Source of the DNA: Dendrophyllia cribrosa
Taxonomy: Eukaryota; Cnidaria; Anthozoa; Scleractinia; Dendrophylliidae
Reading direction: 5' to 3'
DNA: 64,000 nucleotides
Assembly (NCBI GenBank): GCA_024195265.1
Contig: JAJLRJ010000004.1
Location: forward strand, 35,517,030 to 35,581,029
Part shown: positions 1 to 14,200 of the stretch, piece by piece
Layout: every line of letters starts with the position of its first letter
How positions within the stretch are numbered: the stretch's first letter is position 1
Made by a program: the position numbers and the translations under genes
Notes under the pieces: generated by a model
Told to the model about the DNA's origin: nothing
Database searches by the model: none
Seen by the model: only the letters and a program-made list of their open reading frames with translations

Positions 1-15
1 AGGCGGGCACAAGCT

Positions 16-503
16 TAACGATTCTAGCCTGCGAGCAGGCTCACTTGTTTGGGGTATCGCGCGAGTATCTTGGCGGCAAAGCCGCCAAAGCGAGCCGGCG
101 AAGCCGGTAAGAAGGATGGGGCGAGGAAAAGTGAGCCTGCACACGGGCTATTGATTTTTAAATTCACCGCGTTCGCCGACGAACGGGGCGATCCGATTGT
201 TTAAAAATGACATTCTTCATGATAATATTTTGCTATCTGCCGCGAAAATCTTCACGTGCAACTTTCTGTCATGTTTGTTTACATTTTGCTTTGCTCCTAT
301 TGAATAGTTATCTGGTACAGGTCAAATGCCGACTTGACACCTCGCAAGGGGCGGAATTCAAAAATCAATAGCCCGCGTGCAGGCTCACTTTTCCTCGCCC
401 CATTCTTCTCGCCGACTTCGCCGGCTCGCTTTGGCGGCTTCGCCGCCAAGATACCCGCGCGATACCCCAAACAAGTGAGCCTGCTAGCAAGCTATAACGA
501 TTC
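16..503. mobile_element. Mutator-type MITE with ~140-bp inverted repeats and 9-bp target duplication
   Basis: The element spans 25-494. Its ends are long inverted repeats (about 25-165 and 354-494) that pair almost throughout, with a roughly 190-bp unique loop. A perfect 9-bp direct duplication, TAACGATTC, flanks it at 16-24 and 495-503. Long terminal repeats with a 9-bp duplication are typical of Mutator-like elements. There is no transposase, so it is non-autonomous. The ORF on the minus strand inside it is only translated terminal repeat. Confidence 0.85.
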
Positions 504-1452
504 TTAAATCGCATAGCGGTAATTAAAGTGGTTGTATACACAACTTGTACTTGCCATGCAAGATCAGCAATCTGCAACGGCTTGGTTCTCCATGGGACTA
601 CTGCCTTTCCATGACTGAAAAAAAGGTATGATTTTAATATAACCGTTACGTAAGGACTATATAAATTAAATTAACAGTTCCACAATCTTAATGTTAAAAC
701 TGTTTTTTCTCATTATCTCATTTCTCTTATCAGAACAAGAAATTAATTAAAACAAACCTCATATTTTCTGGCACAAACATCCACAAGGCAGAAACAACTA
801 TTCGTACATCCCTAAAAAAAAAATAACACAGTTATGAAATACCCACCAGAAACAAATTTGCAACTTAAAAAGAAAAGGAAATATCTTACAAAGTGTGCAT
901 CACTTCTGCTTTTCTTATTAATTACTAGTTTGTCCTTGGTTCCCTAAACCAGTTTGCCACAAATAACAATGTAACCAATCTTGAAGGAACTCCTCTTTAA
1001 ACAAGTTCCAAGACTCATCGGAATGTCCGTGGGGCATTAAACAATACAAATGGCATGACAGAAATTTCATACAACACCTCATTATCTGACGGATGATTGA
1101 TGCATTTTTACTGGCCTGGAGCCTGTTTCTCGAAAGTCCCAATAACGTTTCGCTCCTGGAGCTATACTTTAAAATCTGAATCCACAGAATGGTGGTGTAT
1201 TTACATAAACCGTAAGATAAGTAGAGGTTTTATGCGTCAAATCCCTCCTTGCCTCCTTTTCTTGTGTTCTCTTGATGCTTATTATACTCAATAATCGGTA
1301 TTCGGCAAAACGTTCAGTAATGTCCCGAGAGAAAAACCTTTGGTAACCAGGGCTTGGTATGATAAAATCTTCACTTATCTTTCAGTTGTTTTATACTACC
1401 AGGCCCAGGTCCCCTAGCGATAAAAACCCATAATGCTCCAATCTCAAAGTCC

Positions 1453-1682
1453 AGAGGAGGAGGAGGAGGAGGAGGAGGAAGAGGGGGAGATGGAGGAGGA
1501 GGAGGAGGAGGAGGAGGAGGAGGAGGAGGAGGTGGAGGAGGAGGAGGAGGAGGTGGAGGAAGAGGAGATGGAAGGGGAGGAAGAGGAGATGGAAGGGGAG
1601 GAAGAGGAGGAGGAGGAGGAGGAGGAGGAGAAGATGGAGGGGGAAGAGGAGATGGAAGGGGAGGAAGAGAAGGAGGAGACAA
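1453..1682. repeat. (GGA)n purine-strand microsatellite
   Basis: About 230 bp of GGA/GAA triplets on the plus strand, giving artificial poly-Glu, poly-Ser, poly-Leu and poly-Pro reading frames in several frames. No gene is supported here. The rest of 504-2232 shows no exon I can defend; it is taken to be SMCR8 intron. Confidence 0.9.
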
Positions 1683-2232
1683 GAGCCATCCATGTGAGGT
1701 GGTTGAGGTTTCTAAAGTCAACACAGAATCGGGTGTTTCGAGCTTTTTTCCTCTCAAATTAAAGTAAACGACCAAGCTCAAGCTCGCTGAAGTGGTTAAA
1801 TCAGACCTTGATTTTGCATTATATCTCATGAATTACTGGTCGATTAGGTCAACGTTTTCTTGTAGTTACGTTAACTGGTAACAGCTGCATTAGAAATGGT
1901 GGTGTCATACTGGCTATATAACCAGCTTATATATGTAAACTTTTGAGATATAAGAGAGCGAAATCAGGCCAAAAAGATCCCGTATTTTCACAAAAAAAGA
2001 CAAAAAAAAAACATTTTGGCTACTAAGCATGCTACACGACTTTTCAGGTTAAAACATTTGTTTTTTCAAGAATGTTGGATATTGTGGTCTAATTGAAACC
2101 CTTTTATCTTCAGCTAATGTTAACCAGCAATTATTTTAGCCACAGAATGCTTTTGAGAACGATGTATTGTTCATCATGTTACGAGCGTGGAACAAAGAAA
2201 CAAATCTGAGTCCCCTTTAACAAGAAACAAAC

Positions 2233-5200
2233 CTTTCATTTCGAGGTTCAGCCAGGACAACCACGGGTCGCCCGCAAAGAAGAGCATAGAGCAAATGAAC
2301 ACCACAACTCAAGTTATTCCGCAGCAACAACACATTGGAACCTGGTAATGAAATAAGAGAATATTACAGTATACAAACTACAAGGTTCATGAAGAGGGGC
2401 CGTAAAGGGGGTTTCACGTGAAATGTAATCGCGTGATCTGTGATCATAAAAAAATAACATCCGTGACCTGCTTGCCGTAATATGTGAAACTTAAAAATCA
2501 ATTGAACACTAGAAAAGAGAGCTTCTAAATGAAAATATGGGCACTGTTGTTTGGCAGAGAGTAAAAAAAACGTAATATGAAGGTTTCAATCACAAGAACT
2601 CGTTGGTGAAGAACTCGTTAGTGATGTTATGTTTTTGTAAACTGTGATACTAAAATGTTAATTACCGTAATTCATTATTCGCCACCTTTAATATTCGTGA
2701 AACATGTCTGGTACCTCCCCCCCCCCCCTCCAAATTACCCCCTCCTCTCCTCAACCTTAATGCCCCTTCATGAACTAACACTCAAACACTGCATGTAGCC
2801 TTCAAAATGCTGCGCTATGTGTAACTATCATCACCCTGTCATTACCTGAGTATGTTTCCAGCGGTTGAGAAACTTCTTCAGCAAAGCAACGAAGCCGAAT
2901 CTTTTCTGGCCTGTAAAAAAACAATAATTAAAGCACAGAATATTTTGATCGATTTAACAGACAAATTTGTTGTGGAGAGGGCGTTTTCAAATGTTATCAT
3001 TCAAAATCAACCATGCCTTCACTCAATAACGTTTCTAACCTAATGACATCTGCTTTGCAACTGAATGCTTTGACAAAAAGAAAGAAATCTTCCAATTCCA
3101 TGCAATGAGATTCATTCTGGTGTGTTCCTTACCTCGTATAGGGAAGCAATCTTTTTTGTGGCAGCTTGTCCTCTCTACTTGGTGAAGAACGTCCAGAACC
3201 TCCTTCACTTTTCGATCGCACGAGTACATTCCTAGCAGAAGGGTTGTTTCTACTGTTTGTATTTCTAGGAGGAACTTCCAACACGCTGCTGCTTGAACTC
3301 TTATCGCTCTTTGCTGAAGTCAGTGGTCTTGCAACGTTATTTTGCAAAATGGAACAATCCAATTTTCTTTTTCGTGTGCGCTGAAATCGTGGAATTTCAT
3401 AGTCAGAGGAAGTTACATTAATACTCTCTAAACTTCGACTTAGCCCTCTCATCTGGTTGTGATGCATGCTAATGTTTGTTTCACAAATTGCGCTAGTTTG
3501 TCTTCCAAAGTGGGGATCACCATTGTCTGACAAAGCGTCTTCATCTGTTAAGGCATAGTCTGCTAACAATAATCGCTCTCTTGCAGCAGTGAGAGAAGTA
3601 TCTGAATGTGTGGACATGACATCACTGTTTTCTGTTCTTGAGTCATCAGAGCTGCCATAACTTGAGCATTCTAATTTGTCTCCTCCTTGGAGACCAGCAT
3701 GGAATGAAGACCTAGATACAGATAAAAATGCTCAGAATGACACTGTTCAAACAGCCACAAAGAGAAAGCCAGACTTAATCTTCACGGCGATACATGGTTA
3801 TCTCCTTACAAAACGAAAACGTAATAGTCAACTCAAGTCTTGAAAACGCCTAGTTGCATTCAAACTTCCGTTGTGCCAGGGACTCGAAAGTAGATGAAAG
3901 TTGTTTGCAGTTGCAAAAAAGGATGTCTTAAAGCAGCTTTGTGCATGCAGTCATACCACTCATACTCATACTCATACCGAAATTTGGTTTTATCAACTGA
4001 GTTAACACTTTAACTCCCAAGAGTGCCAGTAATCAAAATTCACTAAAAATCCCAAATTTCATTTGTAAAGTATTGAAAAACAAATCGTACCATGCAAAAG
4101 TACTGCCGAAGTGGTTTCATTTGAATGGTCACACCATGGGATTTCATCAACAGACTCAAAAGTTAGAACTACACTACTGGCTGAGCCATAATTTACTCAG
4201 GGAGAGACCGACGCAGCACCACAGTGTCTTTAGAAACTAACCCCTTTAATACTGAGTCAGCAACTTGCGTTTGATGGCCAAACGTTCAAAAACTTGCGTC
4301 AACTTAAAAAAGAATTCGAGTGTGATCAAAAACCAACACATTGGCTGATTCCAGCCGCTCAAAATTTCCCAGAGTGTGCTAGATTAGACAACTGTAGATT
4401 ATCACTTTGCTTGAAACTACAAAATATGCTTGCTTTTGTCCAATTACTATTAGGTTCTTTTTCTTGTGGTAAGACAGATAAGAGGAGTACTGACTAACGC
4501 TATCATGCACCAGAAACTTGTAGTTATTCCTGATGTATTACTCACGATGGAGCAAATGGTGAGATAATTCCATCACTTGACCTTGCAGACCCAACCAACT
4601 CTTCCTCTAAACAAGACTGGAATGATTCCAGACTGTACAAGCTTCCATTCTGAGGGGTCAAAATGTAAAATGTTATTAGACTGAACATTTTCGGCCCTTA
4701 TGTTTTGGCAAGATAAGGGGGGAGGGGCTCCCCTAGATCCGCCACTGGTCCATGCCAGAGGATTGCTTATGCTCTGTTAACATTACTTCCAAGCTACTTG
4801 TTAGATGTGGATTCAGCCAATTCGGCTTTTCAATGCATGCAAGAAAAACCTCCAGGACTCTAGGGCTTGCTTTATTAAAGCTTCCATTTGTGTTACTGTT
4901 GTATTATGCAAGGACTATTCAGGGAAGACAACTATTGTTTGACCAGCATGAAAGCTAATTATATATCCATGTTGACGCCATTTTTAGTTTACAATGCTCT
5001 CTTTTGTTTCCACAGCTTCAACTGCCATGGGACAACAAGGTAAACCAGTAATTGTGTCAAAATATAAGCTATCATGCTGGTCACACAAGGCCTTGCTTTT
5101 CTCTTCCCTCTTGTGTGACCCTGAGTGTAGGTGTTCTTTGTATTTGATGTCCACACCTTCCGCTCTTCAGATTTGCATACCACAAACTGACTTTCCCTGG

Positions 5201-8200
5201 TGACAGTGTAAATGGTTCATCAGCACTATTATTTTGCTATATTATTTGGGAAACAGTAATCGTGTATTGACAAATCTTTTCATACAGATGAATTCCTTGT
5301 AAAACGTCCTTCAGTTGGAGGGTCTGAGCAGGATTTTTTAGGCCAATGGTTGCTCACACACTTCCTGTTCGCAGAAAAAGAAAAACAAACGGACATCAAA
5401 TTTTATTACATTTAATAGGTCATGTGAATGCATGTGAATGAGATTGGTGGATCTGCCAACTACATGGATGTTATGTTATTAAGAAAAAGTAAGAAGTAAG
5501 GTAAAGTCAGTACATGGGCCGTTTGGTCCACTATTTCTGGTCTCTGAACCCTGCCCTCTTCCATTTTGCAGTTTCCTTAGTCAAGAAACTAATGCACATT
5601 GTCTCTATGAATAAAGGCATCTTATTTGGCTGGCTGTCTGTCTGCAGTGATGTAAAAAATAGGCGGAAGGCGGAAAAAACTACTAGGCATCTATTTGTCT
5701 GTCTGTCTGTCTGTCTGTCTGTCGTTCCTGCGATGCTCAGCTTTCTACAAACTTTTTTGCATTTTTTTTTTTCAATCCTTCGATGCTGTACCTACAGGTC
5801 TGCACAACTGGAATCAGCATTCTTTTATGTAAATAGGCCTTACATTTTTTGTATATAAAAGACAACCTTACTATCCTTTAGTCTTGCTAAGGATCCAACT
5901 AAGAATATGACCTTAAAAACACGCCATTAAAATATGATTGTCATCAACTACTATGAAGTTCATTGTCCTTTGAATGACGATTAATTTTGGATGTGCTCAA
6001 AGTGGTTCCTGGTGATGATGTGATCAAAAAGGTCAAAAATTGATGGTTGTTTTTAAAATTATTTCAAAGCAGTCTAGTCATGATAAATGAGTGAACCTAC
6101 ATGTCAATCTTTTGAAGGACGTTACAAACTACACTCCGACCAATCGTCAGAAGAGAAGGAAAACGCTCTGATATTCAAAGAAAAGGAGACATATTAATTC
6201 AAGTATACGAATAATGGATGTGACAAATATTTCATGCAACCTTGGGAAAAAGCTAATAATTAAAATGTGCATCAATTCTTACCAAGATGGCTTGTCTCTG
6301 TTTGTTCTATTAAAAGTGCTGCAGTTTCTCTGCTGTAATGCTGAACAATGGTGAATGAAAAAAAGAAAGAAAAAGGTTGGAAAACAAAAGACTTTGAGAA
6401 ACTTCCCATGCCAAACAAGTACAGCCAATACATTAAGTAGCTTTACAGGACAAAACTATTCTAAGATAATTGAGAAAAAAGAATGAGGATTATAGTCTGT
6501 CAATTGTGATCGCCCAGGTTAGTGTAGTTCTGAAAAGAACTGTTGTTGTTGACAATGACTGACGTTTCGACTACATGAGCAGAAGTCATCTTCAGAGTCA
6601 TATTGCTAGCAAGTCGTTCGCTCTGTCATCAAAAGAACATAACATTGTAAATGGTTTGAACCCAGGATTGTCAGTAGTCTGTCAAGTATTATTGTCCGGG
6701 TTTGTAGTTCTGAAAAGAACTGTTAATGTTGACAATGACTGACATTTCGATAACCTGAGCAGAAGTCATCATAGGTGTCAAAAGTATTAGAGACAAGCAC
6801 TTACTTACTATCTTACTACTTACATGTTTACTTAAAATGACGTAATTTTACTTTTTGGTTGTGTTGATTGAACCCAGTACCATCCCATGTACTACTGACA
6901 AATCAGTAGGTGCTAGTGTCCAACACTTGCCAATGGGGTTCACACAAAAACACTATGTAATCTTTTTACCTCCCATAAGAGAACACCTTTCCTGTTGGGC
7001 AGGGCAGGGGGCTGGAATCTGGGAGAAAAGAGGGCAAGAAGTCTATGGGTACATTGCACAAAGGGCAGGAACCATCATGGAAGGGGTGGGAACAGGGAGG
7101 AGAAAGGGAACTGGAAGGGGAAGTCCAGAACCCCTGTCTCCCTCTTTCCTAACTGGAAACATGAATGTGGTACTAAGAATGTCCACGTAAAGGTGCGGTT
7201 CACTGTACCTTCAAGATGGTCCGCAATCTGTTGAGTCCTTCTTTGGCCCCCCACTCACACAGATCATGCAAATGTCTGAAGACCAGAATGTAAATGCACA
7301 AAAATGTAGTACCAAGCGTCAATCAGTAGAGTAACATAATATTGGTGTTCAACTCAATTTGTTTTTTTGGTTTTCTTCAAGTTCTGGTTGGTCTATAGGA
7401 TTGTCTGAAAATTAACTGTGTTAGTTGTAATTGGACCTGGACATTGGATTGTTATTGACAGATAGGATTGTCTGTAAGTTAACTGTGTTAGTTGTAATTG
7501 GACCTGGACATTGGATTGTTATTGACAGATAGGATTGTCTGTAAGTTAACTGTGTTAGTTGTAATTGGACCTGGACATTGGATTGTTATTGACAGATAGG
7601 ATTGTCTGTAAGTTAACTGTGTTAGTTGTAATTGGACATACATTGGATTGATATTGACAGATAGGATTGTCTGTAAGTTAACTGTGTTAGTTGTAATTGG
7701 ACCTGGACATTGGATTGATATTGACAGATAGGATTGTCTGTAAGTTAACTGTGTTAGTTGTAATTGGACAGACATTGGATTGCTATTGACAGATAGGATT
7801 GTCTGTAAGTTAACTGTGTTAGTTGTAATTGGACCTGGACATTGGATTACTATTGACAGATAGGATTGCTTTGCTATTAATTTTTGGTTGACTGATATTA
7901 ATCACAATAAAACTCTTAAACAAGAAGATAATCATCTTTCCTTCATTTTTCATGTTCTTCATTCTTTGTATTAATGCCACATCACAGGAACTTTATTTAA
8001 AATATTAAAATGCCCCAGACATGTGCTCTTTGCAAATTATACATTTTTTAGTGGATATGAGTGTCATTTCCTACCTTAGGTGTTTAATACTGTTGAGATA
8101 AGAGGGTAAACCAGACTTGGGTTTCATCTGAAAAACAAACATAATAGCTGTTAGTATGAATTCAAACTTATCATTAGATAAATGTTTAGCTTCAAGTCTT

Positions 8201-11200
8201 CGTGAATAGATGTCTCTGATCCATCCTTAGAGTCCAGTGGCCAAACAAAATGAGCAGTGAAGAGCTGCTGAGAAAGACTAACGAGGAGAGCATAATAACA
8301 TCGATGAAACGGAGGAAGTGGCATTGGATTGGCCATAACTGTGAGGAGAAAAAGTACTAACATAGCAAGGCAAGATTTCCACTCACAAGGAAAGAGGAAA
8401 AGAGGACAGCCCATGAACAACCGGAGGTGGTCTATGGTGCAGGAGTTGGAAAGAGTAAGCTATACCTGGGAAAGAGCTAAAGCAGTGGCAAAGAACCGGG
8501 TGCCCCCCCCCCCCGCCCCTCCAGCGTCAAAAGGAAGGACGATGAGGATGATGATGATAAATTATATATCAATGGCCAAAAACGAGGTACCTGGACAATG
8601 TAAGACATCATTAACTAAAGATCTAAAGTGCCAGTTCAATTAAATTTGTATTTTCCTTGTTATGCATTTTTCTTACATTAAAAGCTGAATGTACTTGTTT
8701 GTTTGCACTCAGAAGGTTTTTCATATCAGGCAGTGAAACAGCTGCAAGATAAATTAAAGAAAATCGAATTAAATTTATAGTTAAACCTCTACTATTACGG
8801 CTACCTCTACAGGTATAACAGCCATATTTTTCAAGGCTGTGCTCTAACAGTTATGATAGGGAGCCCAAGGGGAGTCCAACTATAAAATTTAGAGTGCCCA
8901 GCAGTTTTAATGTAAGCTATGAGCAAGAACTATGCTATTCTTTTTGCCCAAAGACAAATTAAAAAGTTAGTTGCCTGTGGCACCCAGACAGTGCTAGAGC
9001 ACAGCCCTGTTTTTTCGTCCTGGCCAGCAATCGATATAATTACTCTTATTTGAACCTTGCTACTGTACAACGGGCCCAACAAATGGCTTCCCCGACCCCA
9101 CTGTCTTCTAACGGTCACAGTAGATGGTTACTCTAACTTCCTACTGAGGTCCATCTCTAATATATTCATGAATTATGTGGTTCTTATTTTTACGTCTGTG
9201 GATAAAAAATGTTTAAAACTGTTGCTTTAAAGAGGTGCTTTTTTCTGTTTTAAGTTAACTACAATTGGAGATTATTACCTCTTCGCAAAGAAGGCTGTTG
9301 TTTAACAAAGGATGACAGTTTGGGATCACTTTTGTCTTGTTTTATATTAGGCGAGGAATCAGCTGCATCAGTAAAACTTCGACTCCTCCCTTCTGCAAGG
9401 CTCTCTAGTCTCTTAAATTGATGAACAATCTTGGAGTCGTGCTGTCAAACACAAGAAAACTACTCAGCAAAGTCTAACTAATTTCTATACCTGAATTAAT
9501 TTAATATCAACCAAATTTACCAGACTGGCCGTTTTCACCTTTAGTTGCCCAACATGCAACCACTATGCATGTGTAAATTATGTTATTAAAACAACTGACC
9601 ATATTCAATTTCTGGCTAAAAGCCTACTTCTATGACACACAAAAGCCATTACTGTGAAAAAGACTTTTTGCTTCTTGCCTGGAGAATTTAAATCTTAAAA
9701 AACATTTACAAAACTTGCATCTCATTTTAAGATGTTATGATGTTATGAAAGTTTTTATTATGCAACTCATAAAACTCTGAAATGTAGTGAATGGAGAATG
9801 ATGCGCTTGGATTGGATTTGGATTGGACTTACCATGTGAGGTTTGAGGACTTCTATTAACTTTTTTGTCTCACTTAAGATGTAGTCGTATTCCTCATTTA
9901 CATTGCTCTTTGACTTTTCCACCTCCTATAAAAAGTTAAGTAATGATCCGCATAAGAAGGAAAGCACTGAACGGCAATGCATGATGGAATGTCAATGTTT
10001 TTCATTGTTATTAAAATGATCTTATTGGCCTAGACTCAAACTTTTGCTTGCCTTCTTTCCATCTTATATCACAAAATACAACCAAATATACAACTTAATT
10101 GGATAAAAAGAATCTATAGAGCAAAACAGAAGCAGTAGTTTGGAGATAAAGTGCAGGATTGCAAGGATTGAAGTGGATTACAGTTCATCAAAATTTGATT
10201 TCATAAAAAAAAACAAGGTCAAGAAATCAAAACTGCCATTCTTGCATAATTTTGACTCTTTTATTAGTAAATATTTCTCTGCTTTCATCACTCTTGCCGA
10301 TTTTTTCTTCCTTTTTCATTTAATTCAAGAAAGTAACTCATAAGCCAAGCTCCTGGCCATAATCATGAGGACAGGATATATCAGCCAGTACAGGACATGT
10401 TCCCTTTATAGTTTAAGGTTTCTGCCTGGTCAGAACTGGCTTGTTGTAATGACAGAGGTTTAACAATCATTACATAGCAGCAAAAATTAGATATAAATAT
10501 TTTATTAATAAATCTAACAAAGTTTATAGAAAATTTACATTATTAATAATGTTATTACTAATAAATACCTTAGGTTTCTGGTCAGTGGATCTTTCTAAAT
10601 TGGAGTTTTCCACTAAAAAAATCAATACATGAATCAATGATAATGATATAAAATAACATTCTAAAGGTAAATAATTTGTGCAAATAACTTATTTTAAAGA
10701 AGCCAGCTTTTTCTGCAAGAAGCCACCTACTAGAAACTCCAACTTATAACTATAGATGGTTTTCACTCATGTGACCTTCAGTCCTGTGGGACTCAAATGA
10801 CAAAGGCCATGGCAGCCATGTTGGTGCACAAAACAAAAGAAATTCATTAAAATTCTTTTGTAGGTGTGCACCAACATGGCCGCCATGACGTAACATGAAA
10901 ACCACCTATTGCATTTAATATTTTATTTCTACAACTTGATAAAATTTTCCCATAAACAGTTCTAACCATAATAACAGGTTAATAGCAGAGCAGTTTTCAT
11001 TGAGTGTAGTGAAACCAAAACCATGAAAGTAATTACTCTGACCAATCACAGCAGTCGTAAACAACCCAATGAACCAATCAGAACTCGAAGCAAATACAGA
11101 CGTGTGTAGCCACCATTGGTTTTGGTTTTACTTCTGATTGGTCAAGAAAGTGGGGCAAGAATTTTTAGCCAATCACAAAGTGTAGCTTAGTGCAAAACCA

Positions 11201-14200
11201 AAGCAATTGCAAAATTACTTGACACTCAATTGAAAACCGCTCTTACTAGTTCTTTAAGCTTTAGAAATCCCCACCCAACCCCCCCCCCCTCCCCAACCTC
11301 ATCAAGTCACCCCTAGAAAAGAAAACTAGTAAATAATTTGTAGCTTCACTGTGCTGCTCTTCACCTTCAATGTTCTTAATGGATACCAGACAAAGTTATT
11401 TATCAGTTGCCTCATTAAAATAACATTATTTTATTATTTATAAACAACCATCCATTCTCATAGCCAGAGCCATAATCCTTTTGGCCAACGCCTCAGATCA
11501 TGGAAAGTTATTCTGCGCAGACTCAAAGAGTTTATTTTGCTCAAATCCGATTGACCGACAATCAAAAATGATCACTCTGTGCATACTCAACTAAATGGAA
11601 CCGGCCAGATCCGTGATCCATCAGGTGCTGACCAAACTCACAGCTCTAGGAATGAGAGTGGCCACCATCCAAAATGCCGGGAGATGTAGCCCCTTATGAG
11701 AGGTTGAAAAAAAAGTAATAGTTGACTAAAATCAAAGGCTCCTACATGTATGAGCCAACTTCGTGAATACAAAACAATCTTCAGCCCCTCCCCTTTTCTA
11801 CACTAGGTGTTTTGCTCCAATGATCCCTCACCCCCTGCATCCAACTCCCCAACCTCCCCTCTCTCCAACGCCATCCCCATGGGTAAGGCAGATGACCATT
11901 ACATATTGCAGGTTGAATGTTTGCTATAACTTGGGTTAAAAAGAAAAATTGTCCAATATCAGGTACAAGGGGTTGAGAGGTGATTATTGAAGAGCAAATT
12001 ACCTAAATAATGGACATTAAATGTAGTCCTAGTGTTGCAATTTTTAAGCAGAAACGTAAGACACGTCTTTTTAAATTAGCATCTTTTAGTTATTAATTTT
12101 TATTATTTATATATAGTTTTTGACATTTTTATCACATAGTTAGCATTTATTGTTGTTATTTATATTTTAATATTGGAGAGTGCACTATAAACAATAAATT
12201 ATTATTATTATTATTATTATTATTATAATTAATTATAGTAAAGAGTTGCTTTTAAAAAAGTTGGTATAGTGCAGGGAGGTAGGTCTTTCCTTTATAGCAA
12301 GAAAGTTCAGTTTTTCATGTACACTGTTATGCCCTCAGCCTACATGTACATGTATCTGCAATAAAACCTACAGTGAAAATCAGAGAAATCTCCTGCTTCT
12401 CTACAAGGTTACATGACTGTATATAACATTGACACTGTACAATAATTATTATAGACTTACATGTACATGTGCACAAGGCTTTCATGGCCAAGACATCGGC
12501 CAAGCGCTGCTCAAGATCTCTTATGAATGTTATTCTGTTTCCATGTCTTAATAGCCTTGATACCTGAAAAGTAAAAAATCTTCACAGTTGAAACACAACA
12601 TCCACAAAAATAAATCATCTTACACTTAATTTGTACCTTTAAGGACAATGCAAATTTAATTTTGGTGTTGCATGTTACCATAATTATACATGTAGCATGG
12701 CATCCACTGTTGGAAAATACAGTAAACTTTCCTAGACAGACATAAATTATTATTGCCTGGTTCTGGCCGAATTTTCACTTGACTGTTCCCTGGTGAAAAT
12801 CCTTGCAGGATCTTCAGGGATCTTTGAAGATCTTCAAAGACCTGTCAAAGATCCTTAAAGATAAACTTAAGATCTTTAAAGGATCCTTACAGGATCTTTG
12901 AAAGATCCTCAAAGATTCTTCATCTGCAATTTATTTTAGAATTTTCTACAAAGATCCTCAAGGAATTAATGAGGATCTTGAAAGGATCTTACAAGGATCT
13001 TAGCAAATATCCTTGCAAAGATCTTTGCAAGGATCCTTTAAGATCCTCAAGGATTGAATAAGGATCTTTCAAGGATCTTAAAAAAGATCCTTTCAAAGAT
13101 CTTGTAAAGATCTTTGAAAGGATCCTTCACGATCCTCGAAGATTGAATGGGGATCTTTCAAGGATCTTAATAAGATCCTTTGAAGGATCTTGCAAAGATC
13201 TTTACAAGGATCCTTCAAGACCCTCAAGGATTGAATAAGGATCTTTCAAGGATCTTAAAAAGATCCTTTAAGGGATCTTGCAAAGATCTTTGCAAGGATC
13301 CTTCAAGATCATCGAGGATTGAATGAGGATCTTTCAAGGATCTTAATAAGATCCTTTGAACGATTTTGCAACGATCTTTAAAAGGAACCTTCAAGATCCT
13401 CAAGGATTTATCTTAAGATCCTTTGAAGGATTTTGCAAAGATCTTTCAAGATCGTCAAGGATTTAATAAGGGAAATGGTCAAAACTATTGTACTTGGACG
13501 GGACCCACCATTTTACAAAAAGACTGGTAGTCTCCTTATGTACCCCCCTCTCCTGTACCTACATGTACAAAGATGGTGTCTTGTTGATAATAGTCCCCAT
13601 TCTATCATGAGTACAGAAACTGAGAGAAAAATAGTGCCGTTTTACTATGCAAGCTTGACAGTTACACAGAATATTAAAGTCTCATCTCCAATTTTTAGGC
13701 CAAAAAAATTGTGTCATTACAGTCATTTGTAACTAAACTCTCTATAGGGTGACACCTCTCTAAGGCAGACATCTAGAGCTGGTCCTGAAGGTGGGATGCG
13801 GGGTGATTGATTGAGGGAAATGATTAATATTTCAAATATTTCCACCAAAGGGAGGGGGGCAATTATTCAAGGGGGGCGATTAATCGAGGGACGGCTATTA
13901 TTCAAGGAAATACGGTCCTTCCTTCTTAAAATATATAAAAAAACTTGATTCTCTTTTTCAATTCAGTGGTCACTTCATAAGAACTCCACCTTAGCAGACC
14001 TGAGTATCAAAATTCTGTCAGTTTGAGCACTCCATTACATCATTGCTCACTATAACCTTGAACATTTGCTAAACACAGTAAATTTTCGTTACCTTGGTAA
14101 ACTCATCCATGAGACGATCAAGAAAATAAAACATTTTTCTGTAATGAAAACACACAAGACAACAATGTTTTGTTATTATTTACACAAAAAATATTACTTA

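Noticed and set aside
1371..1829. Long ORFs in four frames (poly-Pro, poly-Glu, poly-Leu, poly-Ser)
   Set aside because: They translate a GGA microsatellite; no splice sites or domains.
5022..5045. Plus-strand exon-like piece with CCACAG before and GTAAAC after
   Set aside because: Only 22 bp with no partner exons on the plus strand; the surrounding gene is on the minus strand.
7392..7868. Possible CRISPR-like array or repetitive protein
   Set aside because: 67-bp units abut with no spacers; the ORF is a repeat artefact, and the host is a eukaryote.
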